From the NCBI GenBank assembly GCA_008729055.1, contig SDUX01000001.1, forward strand, positions 2,134,623 to 2,198,622: a DNA stretch of 64,000 nt, in the 5' to 3' direction. This document shows positions 59,509 to 64,000 of this stretch, one piece after another. Under the pieces are notes generated by a model that saw only the letters and a program-made list of their open reading frames with translations, made no database searches and was not told the origin of the DNA. The stretch comes from Pyropia haitanensis (lineage: Eukaryota > Rhodophyta > Bangiophyceae > Bangiales > Bangiaceae). Every line of letters begins with the position of its first letter. Within the stretch, counting starts at the first letter, position 1. Made by a program: the position numbers and the translations under genes.

Positions 59509-60746
59509 CCCGCCGCCGCCGCGTCGCCGCCACCGCCGCGGGAGGAGGCGCGGGTGGTGGCGGCGGTGGGGGCGGCGCTCAGCGAGCTCATCTTGGACGA
59601 GCGCCGGTGCGTTGGTGGGGTGTGTGGGGCGACCGTGGCGGGCGGCGCGGCGGGGGCGTGTGGGGGTCGTGGCTGGGGTGCGGGCGGTCGTTTTTTTTTT
59701 GTTTTTTTTGTGGCGGGGGGAGGCTGCGTTTGCGCTGGGGCGTGGGGGCAGGGGGGGTGGGGCGGGGGGGGGGTGTGTGGGGGGGGAGCAGCTACTGGGG
59801 CGAGCAGTTGGGCTGACGACCAGACCGCCCGTTTGAGTCCACTGTCGCTTGGTCCGTGTCGCACACGTACCCCAACCGCCCGGTGTGTTGCGTGCCGACT
59901 GCGCGGCCTTGATTGTCGTTTGCCCGCGTTTGCACGCTCCCGGTCGCGTCTGCCCCGCCTCTCCCTTCGCCTGTCTCCCCGCACCACCCCAGCGTCGAGC
60001 CGCTTGCGTCGGACGCGACGCGCCTCTTCCCCCCCGGCGACGCGCCAACCCACCTCGCGACGCCCCCCCCGCCCCCTCCCGGCGCCCCCCCCTCCCCCGC
60101 GTCCCGCATCGTCGCCGTCGGCAGCGCGTCAGGCGCGCTCACCCTCCTCTCCCTCCCGTCGCTGCGCACGCTCGCGGCGTCCGCCGCGCACCACGCGGCG
60201 GCGGTCACGTCGATCGACGTGTCCCCCACCCGCGGCGTGTCCGCCTCCCGCGACGGCGTCGCGGTTGTGTGGGCCGTACGGGGGCTCGGCCGCCTCGCCG
60301 ACCTGGTGCTTCCGCCGGGCGTGGCGGGCGTCGCGCGGCCGCCGCCGCCGCCGCCGCCGCGCTGGGGGGGGGGGGGGGGGGCGGCGGCGGCGCGGCGGCG
60401 GCGGCGGCGGGCGCCCCCGCCCGCCCGCATCGCGGCGGTGCGCTTCCACCCTGGCTCGGCGGGGGGGGTGGTGGCGACGAGCCACGCCGCCGCCAACGGC
60501 GGCGCCATCGTGTGCCTATGGACCGCCCGCGGCGGCGGCGACGGCGGCGGCGGCGACGGCGGCGGCGGCGGCGGTGGCGGTGACGCGGGCGGGCCGCTCG
60601 CGTACGCCGTCACCGCGACGGTGGCGCTGCTCGCGTCGCCCGTGTCGGCGCTCGCGTTTTCGCCAACGGGCACCGTGCTCCTCGCCGCGTCGGCCGACGG
60701 CCACCTGGCCGCCGCGACGGTCGGCGCCGCCGCCGGCCGCGGCGGC

Positions 60747-60782
<36 letters not shown>

Positions 60783-61321
60783 CTGTCGCTGGTCCGCCGC
60801 TGGACGACGGAGCGCGGCCGCCGGCCGCCGCACCTCCTCCCCGTCACCGCGCTGGCGTTTGCCCCCGACGGCCGCACCGCGTTTAGCGCGTCGGCCGACG
60901 GGACGGTGCACGTGTGGGCGGCGTCGGCGGTCGCGCGCGTGTCGCCCGCCCGCGCGCTGGCCGCCGCCACCACCGCCACCGCCGCCGCCGTTGCGATTGT
61001 GGCCGTGGCGCTGCGGGTAGCGGCAACGTGGCAGGGGGGGGGCCAGGTGGGGGGGGTTCCGCGGCGGCCACCGCCGCCGCCGCCGCCGTCGTGGCCGCCG
61101 CGGCGCGGTCACCGGCGGTGGGCGCGGCGGTGGCGGCGGCCGCGGCGGCGGTGGCGGCGGCGGCGCGGGTGGGCGCCCGCGTGGCGGCCGCCGCCACCGC
61201 CGCGGCGGGGCGCGGCGTGCCCGCGCGGCTCGCCGCCGCGGTGGGGGGGGGGGGGCGCGCCGCCGCCACCGCGACGGCGCGGGCGGCTGCCCCGGGGGGC
61301 GTGGCCCACCAGGGGCTCTAG
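58858..61321 (+). CDS. SEC12: SEC12/PREB-type WD40 exchange factor for Sar1 (three exons)
   Basis: ER membrane guanine-nucleotide exchange factor that activates Sar1 and starts COPII vesicle budding. Exons are 58858-59079, 59368-59606 and 59993 to the end, with GT-AG introns of 288 and 386 bp. The N-terminal blade carries the family signature LVVGGGGGSARTGVANR, the Gly-rich potassium-binding loop plus TGV-N. Later blades are SRIVAVGSASGALTLLSL, AAAVTSIDVSPTRGVSASRDG, SPVSALAFSPTGTVLLAASADG and LPVTALAFAPDGRTAFSASADG followed by VHVW. A hydrophobic Ala/Val segment (TTATAAAVAIVAVALRVAATW) near 60970-61030 is the expected C-terminal membrane anchor. A G run at 61036-61042 probably shifts the frame, since the neighbouring frame continues with Ala-rich protein to a stop at 61319-61321. 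Runs of Gly/Ala/Pro interrupt the blades. Confidence 0.75.
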
Positions 61322-63291
61322 CCGCCGCGGTCTCCGCGCGGGTGGGAGGGGGGGAGGGTGGGGGGGGGGGGGCGGGCGAGTGTCAATAGCGGTCGCCCCC
61401 CCCCCCTGCCCCCCCTCCCTCCCTGTTCCTTGCCCCCGACCGCGACGCAGACCCCGGTGCGGTGGGCGGCGCCGTAGACCGCGGCGCCGTTGCCGCCGTC
61501 ACCTACCACGCGGCCGTCACGCGCGCGCGGGCGACCGCGCGCGTGCCGCCGCCTCGACGGCGGCGGTCGGGGCGGTGGCGGTGGCCGCCGGCGGGCTGCT
61601 GGTGCCGTTTCCCAAGCGGCGGCCGCGGCGGTGGCGACGGCGTCGCCGGCGGCGGCGTGGCTGGCGCCGGTGGCTGCAGTGGTGGCGGCAGCGGCGGTGG
61701 CGGTGGCGGCGGTGGGGGCGGCGGCGGCGGCGGCGGTGGCGGCGGGGATGGCGGTGGCGGTGGCGGTTGCGGCCACGTCGAGCAACCGGAGGCCACCAGG
61801 TCGCCCTTTGCTCTCCCCCCCCCGCCCCACCCCCCGCACCGCCTTGGCGCCGTCGCCCTACGTCCGGCGGCGGCGCTTGCGGTCGCTGCGGGTCGACTCT
61901 CTTGGCACGGCGGCCACCCCGCCCAGTGCTGGGTTGGTTGAGAGCCCGGGACGTCGAGGAGGTTGGGGGGGGGGGTCTGGAGGGGCCGAGTGGGTTGCAC
62001 CTTCCATGACGTTCAGACGCCATTTCGTCCGTTTTTAAAAGATTTTCGCCACGTGTACATGTAAAACTTCATCGGTCGCGCAAGAGCATGCCGAGCAGGA
62101 GGTTTTTTGGCTTGTGTCCGCATCCTCACGTCCGAAGGCGTGATTGTCTCCCAGCAGCCGACGGGGGGGCCGGGGGGGGGGAGAGGAGGCGTGCCAAACA
62201 AACCAGTCACAGCAGAGGCAGCGGTAGTGGCAGCGACAGCGTCGGCGATGGCAGCGGTGCGGCGGCGGCGACGACGGTGGAGGCATCGGCGGCGGCAACG
62301 GCAGCAGCGACACTGGCGGCGGTCGGCGTGCACAGCCGCGGGGGTGCGGCGAAGGGGGCTTTGCGATACCCAGGGGTGCTGCTTGCGCGCCAGGTGTCCT
62401 TTTTTTGCGCGCTGAGGCAGGGGGGCAGCGGCGCGGCGCGGGGGGGGGGTGTCTTGCGTTTGTGGTAGGAGACGGGCCGAGGCGGGCTGTAGGCCACGCG
62501 TTACGTGCGGGGCTGCGCGCAGAACAACACGTAGTCATAGCCTCACGACATCCATCGGATAAAAAAATGAGCGCGTCTGGAGCGACGGCAGGCGCGCACC
62601 AACAGCCGATCAAAGGACGACACGGCGGGCGGCGAACAGCCGTGACAGACGTGCCGTACCTGCTGATGAGTCGATGCGCAGTGGGCACATGCCAGCGAAT
62701 GCTTCCGGAACGATCCCGCGCGCGCCCGTGCCAGCGACCGTTGAGACAGTCGGCGCGGCGCGTCGATGGCCCTGCGTGCCGTCTGGTGGGCGTATGTCCG
62801 CCGCTCCGCCGCGTAGCGCCTCAAATGTCTGCCAACCGAGTCCGGATGCGGGATCGTCGCTCGACTCGCGAGGAGACGGCTTGTACATACAGAGGGCTCC
62901 AATCAAGATTTGGACTCATCGTCGTCGAACGCATTGTCCGCTGTGCTGCTGTCAGCCGCCATCGTTGGAGCGACGTCTACCTGTCGGTACAAGCCCTTGC
63001 ATCCGTGCCCCGGTGCCGTCCCACCGCGGCGGTGCCGCGTCAGCTCTCACCCGCGCTGACAACACGCCTTCCCAGCTCGTCCCCTTTCATCCCCACCGCC
63101 CCCTTCCCTCGGCGTCGCGCCCGTGCGCGGGGCGGGCGGTTCACCCCTGTCGCTCCTCTCCCTGCTGCTGCTCCCTCCCCCCCCCCCCCACCCACCCTCC
63201 CTGGTCCTCCCCACGCCCCCTCCACGCTCTTCCCCCCCCGACCCCTCCCCGCTCCCAGCACGGCGTAGAGGCGGTTGGGGCGGCGTCGACC
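61322..63291. other. intergenic, no gene recognised
   Basis: About 2 kb between SEC12 and GFAT. 61440-61800 has an Ala/Val-rich open frame (AAVGAVAVAAGGLLVPF) that might be a further, differently spliced 3' exon of SEC12, but no splice pair is compelling. 62030-63250 shows nothing conserved and ends in a pyrimidine-rich leader. Confidence 0.35.
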
Positions 63292-64000
63292 ATGTGCGGC
63301 ATCTTTGGCTACGTCAACTGCGGGGTGGGGCAGTCCCGGCGCACCATCCTCGACATCCTTCTCAATGGTGCGTGCGGGCGGGGGTGGCGGGGGGACGGCG
63401 GCGCGGGGGGGGTTGGCGGGGGGGGGGGGGGGGATGGGGAGACCGGAGGGCTGCGTTGCTGCCCCCACTGCTGCGTGCGGGTCGTCGCTGCGCGCCCGGG
63501 CGAGGCGGTCCGCTGGCGGTGGCTGCGGGTGGCGCGCGTGTGGGCGGCCGCAGACGGCTAACTTTGCGTGTGCGATGCTTCCCTGGAGGCGTGGGCGTGC
63601 TGTGTGCGCATGGTCCACCCGCCTTTACTTTTTCGGGTGTACTGGCGCCTCTGCTTTTTTTTTTGCCGCACGCGTGCCCTTTTGTGTGCTGACTGCTCGG
63701 CGGCGCCTGGCGTCATCGGTGCCACCACGACGACGGCGACGCGGTGGCGGTGGCGGCAGGCCTGCGGCGGCTCGAGTACCGCGGCTACGACTCTGCCGGC
63801 CTAGCCTGCGACGGCGCCGCCGGCGCCGGCACGCCCGTCGTCATCAAGCAATCGGGGACGGTGGAGAGGCTGGCCGCGGCGGTGTGGGCGGCGGCGACGG
63901 ACGACCCGCGGCTGGGCGCCGCCGTCGTGGACGTGCCGCTCGACAGCCACGTGGGCATCGCGCACACGCGGTGGGCGACGCACGGCGCGCCGAGCGCGCT
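63292..64000 (+). CDS. GFPT: glutamine-fructose-6-phosphate amidotransferase, N-terminal part (cut by window end)
   Basis: First and rate-limiting enzyme of the hexosamine pathway: fructose-6-phosphate plus glutamine gives glucosamine-6-phosphate. Exon 1 (63292-63367) encodes MCGIFGYVNCGVGQSRRTIL and ends in phase 1 before a GTGCGT donor. Exon 2 starts at 63760 after a CAG acceptor and continues LRRLEYRGYDSAGLA, then VIKQSGTVERLA and HVGIAHTRWATHG at the window edge. The Cys directly after Met is the N-terminal nucleophile of class-II glutamine amidotransferases; RGYDSAG and HTRWATHG are hallmark substrate-binding segments. The intron is 392 bp. The isomerase domains lie beyond the window. 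Confidence 0.93.

Overview
The window is nuclear DNA from a eukaryote. Five genes carry spliceosomal GT-AG introns, proteins have organelle transit peptides, core promoters carry TATATAG, and there is a chromodomain Ty3/Gypsy retrotransposon and a pogo-like DNA transposon. Very high GC, few short introns (about 200-510 bp) and a plastid/mitochondrial gene set fit a bangiophyte red alga of the Porphyra/Pyropia kind best. That assignment is an inference from composition and gene content, not from a marker gene.

Layout: argC (N-acetyl-glutamyl-phosphate reductase, 316-1599) converges on a two-exon gene resembling mitochondrial ATP synthase subunit d (2242-3498, minus). A gene-free 5.8 kb block (3958-9727) follows. 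It is bounded by a 23-bp inverted repeat and holds two G/C-only low-complexity tracts and a fold-back repeat. Next come TspO (10663-11247, minus), a secreted protein with four DOMON-like repeats and a C-terminal Hint domain (12916-16053; three units identical by eye at DNA level), dCMP deaminase (16939-18081), a lumen-type FKBP (18270-19271, minus), a GATA zinc-finger gene (21937-24047), ORC3 (24755-27777, minus) and an orphan membrane protein (30159-31928). Two 1545-bp elements in exact inverted array (33812-36903) abut DJ-1 (36993-38032).

From 42.2 to 55.0 kb lies a nest. A pogo-like transposon has its transposase split by a 10.6 kb chromovirus with 521-bp LTRs that look identical and a TTAGG target duplication. 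Gag and Pol are on the minus strand, joined by what looks like a -1 frameshift site with a pseudoknot. On the opposite strand, between Pol and the 3' LTR, is a 636-codon ORF with its own TATA box, an ATG-free leader of about 0.86 kb and a 51-bp tandem repeat. This antisense gene is the best candidate here for an undescribed system. After the nest come INO1 (55926-57794), a three-exon SEC12/PREB gene (58858-61321) and the start of glutamine-fructose-6-phosphate amidotransferase (63292 to the window end).

The cellular genes are mostly housekeeping (arginine, inositol, hexosamine and dTMP-precursor synthesis, respiration, replication licensing, ER export) and show no operon-like grouping. In ORC3, FKBP and dCMP deaminase the reading frame changes at long C/G homopolymers. 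That suggests unreliable run lengths in the assembly, so their conceptual translations need care.
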